Source: Hydractinia symbiolongicarpus (taxonomy: Eukaryota; Cnidaria; Hydrozoa; Anthoathecata; Hydractiniidae). Taken from it: a stretch of 64,000 nucleotides of DNA. Numbering within the stretch: the stretch's first letter is position 1; each line of letters starts with the position of its first letter. The translations under genes were made by a program, and so were the position numbers. Where the stretch lies: positions 16,241,650-16,305,649 of the forward strand of contig NC_079887.1 in NCBI RefSeq assembly GCF_029227915.1, read 5' to 3'. The notes beneath the pieces were generated by a model. The model worked only from the letters and a program-made list of their open reading frames with translations. It was not told the DNA's origin and searched no databases. Shown one piece after another: positions 46,251 through 57,747 of the stretch.

Positions 46251-47989
46251 ATTGAAAACGTCTAACTATTCTGTTACTGGCTAATTATCACTTCTCCTTG
46301 TGCCTAATTTGCTTGAAAATCTTTCTTGAGATCAACCCAAAGTATCACAAAATATTTTTCTAAGATTTCTTAGAAATGACTTGATTTTTAAAAATCTCAC
46401 GAAATATACCTGTGCATCACATCGCATGGATTTGTATCTTTGTATTAAATTCCCTTTTTAAATCAAAGACTGGTTTTAATGCAGTTTATGGTTAAATTGT
46501 ATTCTTGTTTCTTATTTTTAAAACGTACTTTCTTTTTCAGATCAGCTGTTATCAAACCATGCACCATCACCATTTTCAAAAAAATTTAAACAAGAGAGTA
46601 AATTTTGAAGGCCTAAATACTGAATTGCTAATATGTATTTATTGTTGAATTAATAAACAATGAACTACTTCATCATTCAAATTGAGCTCGTTCAGAAGTT
46701 ATTATATTCAAATCGTCAAGTTTCTACATAGCATGATTTGTATTCTGGATTCAAAATTTTCCAGATCACTTTTAAAAATATGCAGTTAAAGTTTTAACTG
46801 TTATTTTAGAATACTTTATATAGCTATGTAAAAATTTTATTTTTTATTTATTGAGTTGTATTTTAACATTGCAGGTTAGTTACAAAAATGTTAAGAATCG
46901 TAATACTCGTGATTTGTTTACCCCATAATTCTCCGTTTTCAAGGTCTACTTTAAATTTCAAAATCTTTCAGGCTAATGACGGAAATCTTAAAGCCGCAGG
47001 GCTTCTTGTTAGTTTTAAAATTGAAAATTGTAACTTTGTAATTAGCTAGCGTAACACATTTTATTTTTCATTTAACAGGCAGCGGATAACATTACTCCTA
47101 GAAACCATTGCACTATACTTCCAGCCTGTCAGATGTCGAAACTTGTAGCTTATAATTTAAAGGAGTTTTTAACGAGGCTATGTTGAAAGAAAGTTCAGAA
47201 ATGCTCTCTCGAATTAAAGATGCAATAGCACGAAACTTATAGGAAAATAAATTTCCAAATTTGACAAAGATTTTATCATTTTAACACATTTCATGATGAT
47301 AGGGTGTGATATAGATAATAAATAGTAAGCATATTGATTGGTTGAAGATTTCAGATATGCAGCAGTCAACTATGGTAGTGGAGTTTTCTTGGTTACAATT
47401 GCAGCTTAAAATATATGTCGTTTTTATTACATTTTGTATGTAATTCTTTTAAGATTGTTTCCATAGTAATGTGCTAAAATGTCTAAAAACTTGTCATCTT
47501 GCCGCACTAATTGTCCATCTTTCATTTTTGGTATTCTTTCGTCAGAAGTAGCCCCGGGATGAGTTTGGTTATATTATATTAGCACGAAATGAGTTTACGA
47601 GTTTTTATAACAGATTTCATCCAATATTTTATGCCTGTATCTCTTGAGCATTTAGCAGGGGCGACGCCACTTTTTTCTAAGTATTAACTTTTTTATTTTC
47701 TGTCAATAAGTGTCTCTATCACTGGATGAAATTGATGTTATCCAACCAGAGAACCAAAAAACGTTGCGCTTTCCGACGATCTAGAACCTTTTGAATTTAA
47801 TTTTTATTCTGGCCCATTTCATTTTTTCTGAAAACGGGGAATAACCTTTTCAAGTTCTTTCAAGTATGGAAAGAGACTATGCCGCAGTTAAAAGAGGAGA
47901 AAAACAAAGCTTTTCTGAAGTCTAAGGTATAGCCGTTTTAAGTGTTTTAGGACTCTAAAGTTGACTTCCAAGGGCTTCGTCCCTGAACT
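46251..47989. other. Intergenic, no gene seen
   Basis: This is AT-rich DNA with frequent stops in all frames; no repeats of note apart from scattered GCTAGC motifs. Confidence 0.4.
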
Positions 47990-48241
47990 CCAGCTGTTTC
48001 GGCAACTCGCTTCGCTCGTTGATTATCACTAAAATCTTCCACTATGCCACTTTAAAAATTGTGGCGCCGCCCCTGTTTAGAACCCAGTTTCAAGGGATTT
48101 CCTTAACAACGACCAACGCTATTCACAAGCAATTTTCTAACTATGGTAGGCAAGAAAGCTCTGGGACAAGGTTGCTATTTTTAATTGACTGCTGCGCTAC
48201 TACACCGCATTCGCCTGTGATCATACATTGCTGATAGAAGT

Positions 48242-48333
48242 CAACCTCGTTCCCAGGGCAATTTTTCACTTTTTTGAAATCCGCGCCGTCTCGGGTATCA
48301 AAAAAGCGAAAAATTGCCCTGGGAACGAGGTTG
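48242..48333. mobile_element. 92-bp palindromic MITE in copy 1 of the 888-bp repeat
   Basis: Perfect 26-bp arms starting CAACCTCGTTCCCAGGGC (48242-48267 and 48308-48333), with further pairing of CTTTTTTGA and TCAAAAAAG inside. The same element is at 49130-49221 in the second copy. Confidence 0.8.
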
Positions 48334-49129
48334 GATGGAAGTCATTCCGGAATATCATGTGCGCACGCTAACTAGAATGATTAGCTACAGAAGATTAGGG
48401 TTATTATTTTGTTTCATTTTTTCTGTTCACACGATTTCGTGCTATCAGCTGAGGTAAATCATTTTATTTTTTTCACATTTGAACAGGTTCGTAAACAGAT
48501 CGTATCCTGCACGAAGTCTTTTTTCAAAGGATTTCTAACGGCAATGTGTGAACATTTTTTTGAAGCACCAATGTGAGTCTGATACGGACTAATCTTACAT
48601 TCAGTATTGCGATGCAAAGCTTGATCAACTTCTTTCCCAAGCTGTTGAGTTGACATAAGAACGGTTTTTACCCTAACCTGGTTTGTTAGGTTATGTGCCT
48701 AGTTTGCAAGTCCAGTATGAGCTCTCACGCTGTCAGACTTCATGTTTACTTTATTGATACCAATTGCTATTTCTCCTTTCTTCATCTTACTACACGACCA
48801 ACAATTTCTTAAAAGTTGTTTCGCTTTGAAAGGACTTCAGCCTCATGTTGCTTATAAGATTATACCAAACACAAAAGCCAGCTGTTTCGGCAACTCGCTT
48901 CGCTCGTTGATTATCACTAAAATCTTCCACTATGCCACTTTAAAAATTGTGGCGCCGCCCCTGTTTAGAACCCAGTTTCAAGGGATTTCCTTAACAACGA
49001 CCAACGCTATTCACAAGCAATTTTCTAACTATGGTAGGCAAGAAAGCTCTGGGACAAGGTTGCTATTTTTAATTGACTGCTGCGCTACTACACCGCATTC
49101 GCCTGTGATCATACATTGCTGATAGAAGT

Positions 49130-49221
49130 CAACCTCGTTCCCAGGGCAATTTTTCACTTTTTTGAAATCCGCGCCGTCTCGGGTATCAAAAAAGCGAAAA
49201 ATTGCCCTGGGAACGAGGTTG
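49130..49221. mobile_element. 92-bp palindromic MITE in copy 2 of the 888-bp repeat
   Basis: It is identical to 48242-48333 at an offset of 888. Confidence 0.8.
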
Positions 49222-50366
49222 GATGGAAGTCATTCCGGAATATCATGTGCGCACGCTAACTAGAATGATTAGCTACAGAAGATTAGGGTTATTATTTTGT
49301 TTCATTTTTTCTGTTCACACGATTTCGTGCTATCAGCTGAGGTAAATCATTTTATTTTTTTCACATTTGAACAGGTTCGTAAACAGATCGTATCCTGCAC
49401 GAAGTCTTTTTTCAAAGGATTTCTAACGGCAATGTGTGAACATTTTTTTGAAGCACCAATGTGAGTCTGATACGGACTAATCTTACATTCAGTATTGCGA
49501 TGCAAAGCTTGATCAACTTCTTTCCCAAGCTGTTGAGTTGACATAAGAACGGTTTTTACCCTAACCTGGTTTGTTAGGTTATGTGCCTAGTTTGCAAGTC
49601 CAGTATGAGCTCTCACGCTGTCAGACTTCATGTTTACTTTATTGATACCAATTGCTATTTCTCCTTTCTTCATCTTACTACACGACCAACAATTTCTTAA
49701 AAGTTGTTTCGCTTTGAAAGGACTTCAGCCTCATGTTGCTTATAAGATTATACCAAACACAAAAGAAAATTTAGATCCACCGAGAACATTTTTTTTTTCA
49801 AGTTTACTATTTCATCTCATTTACATAAAACAGAAATTTCTTTTCCCAAGAGCTCAGAATTTAATTTAATCTCGCCTGGGACCCTTCGCTCACAAAAATT
49901 TAACGCGCAGAAGCACTGTTTATACCACGTGTCAAATACTTCCCAGAATACGATAATTCTATTTATTCTTCTCTTTTATCTATGAAAAACAAATCGACGT
50001 CTTATGTGTTAGCTAATATTACCACGAAGAGAAAATCTTGTTTTTCTTATGACGTAATATTGTTCACATATAAAATATCTAATACATAAGCACTTTTCAA
50101 TGCAACTCAACCACTTGTCATGAAGCGTTAGATGTTGTGTTATAGTTGCGGTTGAGATTAATTTTCTGTTAATAACAAACTCTGCGAAGAAGTGCATATA
50201 AAATGCTTCAATCAGCAAATATAAAATACACCCTGGGTAGCCATCCAAGTTGTTCAAAAGCGGGCACGTGTTTCATTGAATGTTTTTGAATAAGGAACCA
50301 AGTCTATAGTCCTTGCTTAGGACTTAAGTTTTTAAGAAAAATGTCATAAGACTAAGAGAATAAACT

Positions 50367-51017
50367 CTAAACTGGAGCAGTCGTCTCTGATTTCGCCGTA
50401 CGGAAATACCTAGGCTTCCAAAATCGAACAGATTTGTCTTCGAAAAGCGCGGCAAAAACTGTTGCTATACAGAACAATACAGCACCCCATCCCACCTCAT
50501 AACCCCATTCGTATTTCCAACTCGCTTCTTTCATGTCGATCTTTTGCTTGAACTTCTCATCAGCGTCTTTCAGTGTCACTTTCTGTACGCCAAACAAAAT
50601 CAAAGCAGACATTGTTAATAAACCAACAAGACTTATCATGAAAATCAAAACAAACTTTTTAAACATTAAATCGTCTCGACGCCTTATACCAAGTCCAGTG
50701 AAAACAAAACATAAAATTGACAAAAGTATAGCAGAAATCATCAAGCCTCTTGTTTGAAGCAAGTACGGCCATAACACTATTTTCACATTAAAAGATGAAG
50801 CCAAATTATTTTGCTTTTCAATCTCTTCATTGTACTCCTCGTGTGTTAAGCATTTTTGCCAGCATGTTATCCATAAGCCAGAATACTTAGAAGTGCTATA
50901 TTCTTTAATGACAGCCTTTTCTCGTACCCAGTGTCGACTAGCAGTTGAAGCGATCAAGAAGCAAGTCATGGTAAAACAACCAGCGAGTACAAACAGTCGT
51001 GAAACGATAAACTTCAT
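50367..51017 (-). CDS. Claudin/PMP22-like four-transmembrane protein
   Basis: A single-exon frame of 216 residues. Four hydrophobic spans are seen at about 7-27, 91-110, 120-143 and 174-193, with both ends predicted to be cytoplasmic. The first extracellular loop has W30, then GLW (47-49), C52 and C56, which is the W-GLW-C-C signature of claudins and relatives. The two cysteines are only four residues apart, closer than in vertebrate claudins (8-10), so this may be a septate-junction or stargazin-like branch of the superfamily. R90 precedes span 2, as in claudins. The C terminus (SETTAPV) is not an obvious PDZ ligand. The start at 51017 is the first ATG and gives a good first span. The first 32 bases of the coding sequence are duplicated at 59863-59894. 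Confidence 0.85.
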   Translation of the reverse strand: MKFIVSRLFVLAGCFTMTCFLIASTASRHWVREKAVIKEYSTSKYSGLWITCWQKCLTHEEYNEEIEKQNNLASSFNVKIVLWPYLLQTRGLMISAILLSILCFVFTGLGIRRRDDLMFKKFVLIFMISLVGLLTMSALILFGVQKVTLKDADEKFKQKIDMKEASWKYEWGYEVGWGAVLFCIATVFAALFEDKSVRFWKPRYFRTAKSETTAPV

Positions 51018-54000
51018 ATTGTGTTGTGAACTTTTACTATCACCTTGTGATTCTGCTTTAAGCTCTTAAATAGCTCTCACACAAAAATTATTATCAGAGC
51101 TTCCATTGAGATTGTTTTAAATAACTAATCCTTTGAACACATTATTTTTTATATTAGTTAATGCGCTCCATCTTAGATAAAAAATTCTTTCAGTGTATAG
51201 TATGAGGAAAATACAAAATTCATTACTACAGCAGTTTTTCTTAATAGTGATTTCCATTTACGTTTCAATAGAACTATTTTTAGCGTCAGCGAGTAGGGTA
51301 AATACATGGGGTGTTCCGTTTCAAAAAGTCCCACAGTGTTTCCAACCTCGTCACCAGGGCTTTTCTATGACTATGATATTCTGATGATGAAATTAAGGTC
51401 CTCGTCGCCAAGGCTTGTTAGGTTCTCTATATTTCAACAGAAAAAACCTAGCAAGTCCTGGGGCAAAGTTAACAATTTTAATGCTGGTCAACCTCAGCCC
51501 TAGGACTTCTTAGATCTTTTTTTTATCAGGACGAAAAATGTTGGATTGGGCTTGGTGCGCACTTTCTACATATGATCTTGTTCCACCTTTAAAAATCAAT
51601 ACATATTTTCATACACGAGGTCAATAAATTTCCGCTGTTTTGTGACAAAGAGTGATATAATAAGCCACCGCCTAATTTTTGTGATTGAGACCTCGATCAC
51701 AAGTTTAAAAGTAGTGTGCAGCTCCATGTTTCCCCAAGCAAAAAGCCTACGCTATGTGCGGGTTTCAAAATTTGTCCCTACAAGCGGTATGAAACTACAT
51801 CTAAAATATTTACCAAGGAAAATAACAACAAGAGATTATTTATCTAAAGATCATGGTGTTTATAAACAATCCTGCCTTATGGAAAATAACAATTGTTTTT
51901 TGAAGTATAATTTTTAATGAGGAATGAATATACCTTTTTGACTGGCCAATTTTAGCAGTATACACAAAAGCTTTAGTTTTGTTGCAGGTATTAGCAACTT
52001 GTATGGCGAGTGGTTTAGGCAGCGCCTTTACATGAAGTTTTATTTATAGGGAAAATGTAAAATATTACATTTGTCTTTCTCGTCCCAAGACCTTTTGAGG
52101 TTTTTTTTAAAGAGCTCTGCTGGGCATCAGAATGACATTTCGGTCTATAGTCTGGTCTTTGTAAATATTTATATTTCGGAAGAATTGAATCTCAATGAAA
52201 TTTTATTTCCACTCAAAACAGTCATTGCAGTTTGTATAATGTAAAGAGTTATGCGAACATGCTGACATAAGAATAAAATTTTTAACAGACAATTTCGATT
52301 GTACAACACAGTATGGTTCTTCACTTATAGTTCAACCGAGATGACCATCTTATACCTCGAAAAATTGTCTGCGCGAAAAATCCCGGAAGGGTTAGTTCGC
52401 GAAAATAAATCTTTGCGAAATTAATTTTCGCTAAGATTAACTTCGCAAAACGTTCAGAAAAACAAAAGGATTTTTCGTTTCTTCTTTTCTAGTTTTTATT
52501 TGTGAATTTTCCTGTTTTGATATGAGCGAGTTTAATAAGGGTTAGCTCATCTAGCGTGAGAATGAAAAAACTTAAAACGATTCATTTGCAAATTAATCTT
52601 CGCGAAAAGTACTTTTTGGATCTCGCGAAAATAATTAACTAAATGTAATTCTACATTTCTTTTTTGACTTGGGCTAGTCCTAGTATTACGTTCTGTCGGA
52701 AATCTTCTCTTCTCTTTAATAATAGCCGTCGTCTGTCTGTGTCCGCAAAAGCGGCGTCCCGTAACGGAAACACGAAATTTTTAAAATGCGCACGAATATC
52801 AAATGCGATGCATTTTTATCCACTTTGTTGCGACGGGTAAATTTAAAGGACGAGCGAACGCGACGGGCGACCCCGTGGATTTTTCCACGGGCTAACGACT
52901 AGTCTCTTTAATAATAGCCGTATTCCGTCTGTCTATCTCTGCGCGGACCCCCCGCTGATTTAGAAAATGATGTTACGGAAACACGAATATCAAATGCGAT
53001 ATAATTTTATCCACTTTGGTGCGATGGGTAAATATAAAGGACGGGCAAAGCCGTGGATTTTTCCACGGGCAACAACTAGTCTATATTAATAATACCCGTA
53101 TTTTGTCTGCCTCTGCGCAAAATGGTATCACAGTAGCGATAGCTGTGTTCTGGACACACAAAATGAGATATTGGGCGGCAAACCCGTGGACTTATCCACG
53201 GGTTATCGGCTGGTCTCCTTTCTCCATACTCTTTTTTGTTCAAAATGGCTGCCAAATTGCCATTTTATGCTAAAGATACAAGAATTAATGATGCTTGAAA
53301 TATCTTTGGCAGATTATTCCACGAACTAACGACTAGTTTTATTCAAAATTTCTTACAACTAAAAGAAGCTATATGCGAACATAATTAAATATATTTAAGC
53401 CATTGAAAAAAAAGACAGTTGTTAGGTACGTATAACTTTCGCAGACCTTAAGAAATATTAACAGTAGAAGATGTACAACATTGAAGATTACAAAAGAATT
53501 CAAATGAAGGTTCTTCTAAGTGTTAAAATAGTTCGGCAGAGAAAGTAATAACTTGCACATTATAACAAAATAATAGTGAAAAAGCGAAAAAGTAGACAGG
53601 TTGTAACGACAAGCATAATTTTTCTTATTTTTAATGTGTTTCTTTAAACAATAGACTAATCTAGCGTACGTACAACTTTTTAGATTTTAAACAGAGTCGT
53701 AAATAAAAAAATAAAAAAACCCAATATACAAACTACACCTCATTCATATGTTAAAACTAGAAGGATAGAAAGATCCTTCTACGTTAAAAATAGACATACA
53801 ATAAAAAGAGATTAGTCACGATAAGAAAGATCGCACCACATTACGAAAACTAGAGGTATTAATATGAAGACAAAAATACACTGCCCGTTTGTGGTTGGTT
53901 AAAATTTTACTAAAACTAGTTAAAATACCAGCAAGTAAAAAAAAAAACGGTGAGTTTAAGTCTTCCTTGTTAAAATGTTTAACGTTAACGACGATTTTTA

Positions 54001-54376
54001 TGACGTAATCTATCTGGGCTGCTCAATAAGAGAAATGGAGCGGCAAAAAATTATACGCGTAAACTAATACTACATTTTGACTTCACGTTAATAGATACAT
54101 ACGCGAGAAGTTATACCGTAAAGTCATCCGCGTGAAAATTATTACACACAAAATTTGACAAGATTAATGTATTAAAAATTAACCATTTAAATATTTTCTT
54201 TGAATAGAGAACTGTAAAACATTTCGAACAAAATATAGTTGGGCGGATGAGGCTTGAAAGAGAGCGAAGGATATTAAAAAAACAACCCCTCCCCCATTAT
54301 TCAGAACTTAAAAGTGGTGTCGTCCAAGGTATCTGCTTGGTATTCTCTTCTTATGGCAAAGTAATATTCCCACCAC
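51018..54376. other. Intergenic region with repeats
   Basis: Short open frames (51193-51503, 51642-51917) have no recognised domain. CAACCTCGTCACCAGGGC at 51340 is a MITE terminus. TTCGCGAAAATAAATCTTTG and neighbours at about 52390-52460 belong to a dispersed TTCGCGAAAAT repeat also seen near 42170-42280. The Helitron-like array follows at 52711-53336. The whole block recurs at 59895-63253. Confidence 0.5.
52711..53336 (+). mobile_element. Head-to-tail array of four Helitron-like units
   Basis: Units are 52711-52902, 52903-53079, 53080-53213 and 53214-53336. Each starts with TC (TCTCTTTAATAATAGCCGT in units 1 and 2). Units 1-3 carry a near-terminal hairpin (CCGTGGATTTTTCCACGG in units 1 and 2, CCCGTGGACTTATCCACGGG in unit 3). 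Units end with CTAG (1, 2 and 4) or CTGG (3), directly followed by T. The 3' CTAG of one unit abuts the 5' TC of the next. The units are non-autonomous, and unit 4 has lost most of its hairpin. Confidence 0.75.
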
Positions 54377-56614
54377 TTACGATTCTTGACAGAGGAGGTC
54401 TTGTTGTAGATCTTCATACATGACTATGAGTTCGTCAGACATTTTCCAGTTTGCTGCATGCAATTCAATCAATTGTATCAACCTACATCGAACTGCGGGT
54501 GATAAATTTTGAGAAGAAATAGCTATTTGTCGAGCGGTGTTGATTATGTCATCCATTTTGTTCTAAAAAATTGAATAACAACAATTGCTTAGATTGCTCA
54601 TTTTTGTACCATTGACAAGGTACTTTAAGGGAATTTTTCAAAGATATTTTTCCAAAAAACAATTACGAAGTTCACAAATCCTGATATGTTGCGAGAATTA
54701 TATTTAAAAAAAAAAGAAAAGAATTTGACATTTTGCTCGATATATCGTTTTTTCGAGGAGACATAAAATATAAATTTATAAGGAGACATATAATAGAGAC
54801 GTCTAAGGTTGTAATTTACATTGAGAAATACTCGCAAAATTCGGGAAAATTAATTTCCACAAAATTTAATTCACTTCAGTTATATAGAAAAAAGAACCTC
54901 CTTTTCCTGAAAAAATTAACTTGCCTGGTCCTCATTCTGAATGATTTGACCAACACTTTCCAATTCTTGGTAGAAATAAAAAACATCTTCGCTGGAAATT
55001 TGCGTAGGCTGTTCAATCAATTCCTTTAACATTTGACATACCGGAGAAGTTAATGGGCATAGTGGTCTATCTTTAATTCTCAAGACCTTATACAGTTCGC
55101 ATAATAATACGCACAAACCAAAAAATTTCTCTGTTTTCTTTTTCTTAAATTTGTCCCTTTTCTTATAATTATTCTGAACTGCTGCAAGTAGCGGTGCTTT
55201 TACTAGGGACTTCAGTTCGTTGTCATTCCACAGTTCGTTGCAGAGTCTTGCGGCTGACACAGCAAAGTCTGGTTCCTTCAAAGATTTTTTGCAGAGTAAA
55301 TTTACAAATTCTTTCATATTGTCAGCACTTTTAATTTTCTGTATCTCAGAAGGAATTTTACTTAACATTTCTGATTCAGTCATTGATTCCATGCTCGTAA
55401 TAATAACATCTAGCTTTGCAGTAGCGTCTTCATGCTGGCCAATCGCTGTAGCTTCTAGTTTAGTAGTTGCTACTGCTACTGGGCTACCTGCACCTGAGGC
55501 TTGACTATGTGCACCAGAGACTGGAGAAGCTGATGCATTTTGTCCTGGCTTTTCATCTTGCAATGCTTTTAAAACACCGCCTAAATAGAAATTAGATGAG
55601 CGAATACAAGATTATTTGTTGCAGCTAGTAATGATTAACAAAATCAAGTTATAAAACTAGCATGGCTCAACTCATTGATCAGACTACTTTTATTGCGTGA
55701 AAGAATCTGAGAATAAAAATGCAACTAATGCAAATAACTACAAGGCTGTGCTGATTTGATAGACTAAAGAAAAAAGAATGAACACAAAGACAAAGAAAGC
55801 AATAAAGACTGGTTGTGATTACGATATACTTATTATTAAAACGAAACTTTACAATGTTTAAAGCATTAAAATACAATTTGTGTGACCGTATTAGGGTGCC
55901 AATTTAATTTCTACTGTGGAAAGTTCTTGTGTCTATGTGGGTAAGGAACTGTTATTGAGGTGGTTAGAGGACAGCACCAAGTGTTCATTCACACAGAGTT
56001 GAATTGATAGACTTCATTTTTTTTGACGCTAAAAGGTTTTTAAGTGTTGCAAAAAAGAATTAACATATAGCATTGTACAAAAGAAAGGAAGTTATACATA
56101 CATAATTTAAATCCCTGGCCGTAAGTGGGCATTTCGTTTACAACCCTCCGTCATAACCATAGATTAGTGGTTATAGCTCTTGTACTCTGTGCGAGAAACC
56201 AGGGTTCGATTCCTCTTGACAGCGACTCAATGTGGACGAGTGAATGTTACCATAGCCCCGGGTTAACCCAAGCCATGTGAGGGAAATTGGGGAGATGGCA
56301 CACTGTGTGGGCCGTTGGATGTCGCCGGGAGTTGTCTAGTAGAGCGCAGACCCTAATTGGGTCTGCGTAGCTCAAAATGAGCATTAAATACTCTAGGACT
56401 CTCCATCAGGGTATATCCCTTGATATTTGTGAGGCTTGCCATGTAAAATATGCATATCTATCTATCTATCAGGATGATTTAGATACGACCTTCTTCTCAG
56501 CATCTCAGTCGTCTTCTCCCCATGTCGCCCTTAAACAATGCCAAATTCAAATTTGCAAAGAATAAATTTTTACTTACCTCTTCCTCGTCCTCTTCCTCGA
56601 CCAATCGTTGCCAT
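54377..56614 (-). CDS. MIF4G-domain protein (translation-factor-like)
   Basis: Three exons join in frame: 56614-56578 (MATIGRGRGRGR), 55580-54925 and 54562-54377, giving 292 residues. An arginine-glycine N terminus and an alanine/serine/threonine linker precede a MIF4G domain (about 95-275) with EPDFAVSAARLCNELW, FGLCVLLCELYKVLRIKDRP and RCRLIQLIELHAANWK. MIF4G domains are HEAT-type platforms that bind eIF4A or RNA-decay and cap-complex partners; MIF4GD/SLIP1, CTIF and PAIP1 are the closest relatives I can name. Exon 2 ends CAG followed by GCAAGT, a GC-AG donor, which is supported by the domain continuing across the junction. The frame stops at 54379-54377. A second frame beyond it looks coding (see findings). 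A near-identical copy starts at the right edge of the window. Confidence 0.85.
56150..56475 (+). mobile_element. tRNA-derived SINE (full-length)
   Basis: The A box (TTAGTGGTTATAGCTC, 56164-56179) and B box (GGTTCGATTCC, 56203-56213) are followed by a body with CAGACCCTAATTGGGTCTGC (a short hairpin) and a tail CTCTAGGACTCTCCATCAGG, ending in (ATCT)n at 56455-56470. The tail matches the minus-strand copy at 46083-46250. It lies in the first intron of the MIF4G gene. Confidence 0.75.
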
Positions 56615-56956
56615 TCTTGGGTTGGAGATTGTTTTTCCCAAAGAAAAGAACAACAAACTCGGCGCTCAACCTTCAATAGCAGTTGTTCCGCAACGTCCGC
56701 ACACAGTATGTGTACTTTCTGTGTTAAAAATCGGGTCGGACCAAATCGGATTATAGTCACAGAATTTTGTGACTAAAAGGAGACACAAATTGTTATTTTT
56801 AATATATTATAAATTCTATACTACTAATTTTTATATTCTTTAATCTAAATAGCTTTTCAGAAAGAGATCATTGATTTTTTTGTGTGCCGATCAAACCCGA
56901 TAAGGGTGACAGTTGCAGGTCGGCACCACAGGACATCACTTTCAAAACAAATAACC
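56615..56956. promoter_or_regulatory. Putative bidirectional promoter
   Basis: Some 342 bp separate the MIF4G start codon (minus strand, 56614) from an ATG in good context (AACCATGG) on the plus strand at 56957. No TATA box is obvious. The arrangement is inferred from the divergent starts only. Confidence 0.35.
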
Positions 56957-57010
56957 ATGGCTGCGGGAACGGAGGCAGAAGCGGTGGAGGATGAAGAACA
57001 GAGAGTTTTG
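56957..57010 (+). CDS. Orphan first coding exon, divergent from the MIF4G gene
   Basis: ATG in Kozak-like context opens MAAGTEAEAVEDEEQRVL (18 codons, acidic), then a GTAGCT donor at 57011. The alanine- and glutamate-rich start is typical of a genuine first exon. No downstream exon is recognisable between 57011 and the end of the 8.9-kb repeat unit. The gene body may lie to the right of the window, or this may be a stranded duplicate. Confidence 0.4.
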
Positions 57011-57169
57011 GTAGCTATTTTTGTGCACATTTATATTTTTAACGAATTTTTATTATTTTAAAATATTGGTTTATTATAGCTGAACGTAATTATATATATG
57101 TTTTTTCGCTGTGTGCATTTTGGTACCTAGCTAGCTATAGCTATTTTTGGGCAGTAAATATCAATATAG

Positions 57170-57395
57170 AAAGTGTTGCGGAGAGGTTGCCAAGGCAAAG
57201 GCATTAAGCACGGCAAGGAAAGGGCAAAGGCAGGCAAGGAAATAGGAAGAGGAATCAGGAAGGCAGGGGTAGGCAAGGCATGGGAGGCACAGGCAAGGAC
57301 ATAGTAGGCAGGCACCAGAAAAGGCATAGGAAGGGTAGGCAAAGAAAGGCACGGTCAGTGCTGGCAAGGCAATGGAACGGCAAGGCAGGGGTGCA
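57170..57395. repeat. GGCAAGG-type purine-rich minisatellite
   Basis: Some twenty irregular units of GGCAAGGCA, GGCAGGCA and GGCACAGGCAAGG occur on a strongly strand-biased purine background. Minus-strand open frames over it (57127-57367) are artefacts of the repeat. Confidence 0.8.
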
Positions 57396-57679
57396 TGACT
57401 TTAATAGAGAATCTCCACCTTACAACTCAAAGATTGCGTATACTCAATATTATCAAATTTATCTCAGGTCAATATACAGTGAATCATAGCCATTACAAGT
57501 ATTTAAACAATCGGTCATAACGACATATCATTTTTTGATAAATCTGAGATTAACTTGGTTCCAATGACAACAACATTAAAAAGTCAAGATATAGAAATAA
57601 TCAGAGAAGTCTTACTTAAAGATTACCTATTATATGAAAACCTGGTTGTTGTAGGTGCAAGATAATTATGTTTTTCCTA

Positions 57680-57747
57680 GCCCTGTCCAGGATTTGAACC
57701 TGGATCTCTCATTTGCATGAGTGTCATAGCCATTAGACCAGCAGGGC
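57680..57747 (-). tRNA. tRNA-like sequence, probably a pseudogene
   Basis: On the minus strand, GCCCTGC and its partner ACAGGGC make a six-pair acceptor stem. A T arm CCAGG-TTCAAAT-CCTGG is perfect and the D arm (GTC/GAC) is short. The anticodon arm pairs CTCA with TGAG around a six-base loop TGCAAA instead of seven, so no reliable anticodon can be read. Total length is 68, shorter than a normal tRNA. It could be a decayed tRNA or a SINE head. Confidence 0.4.

Larger units (their letters stand above)
47990..49765. repeat. 888-bp exact tandem duplication
   Basis: Copy 1 is 47990-48877 and copy 2 is 48878-49765. Every segment I compared is identical at an offset of 888. Each copy contains the palindrome described below. 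Identity this high indicates a very recent event or an assembly repeat. Open frames in it (for example 48459-48656 and 49347-49544 on the minus strand) have no recognisable protein. Confidence 0.9.

Noticed and set aside
45011-46660. Spliced small gene (exon to 45231, acceptor before 46541)
   Set aside because: Splice signals are acceptable, but the reading frames on either side do not make a convincing protein; it is mentioned only as a possible non-coding transcript.
57127-57367. Minus-strand proline/leucine-rich open frames
   Set aside because: They arise from the GGCAAGG minisatellite and have periodic composition.
57680-57747. Functional tRNA gene
   Set aside because: The T arm is perfect, but the anticodon arm has a six-base loop and the total length is 68, so I list it only as tRNA-like.
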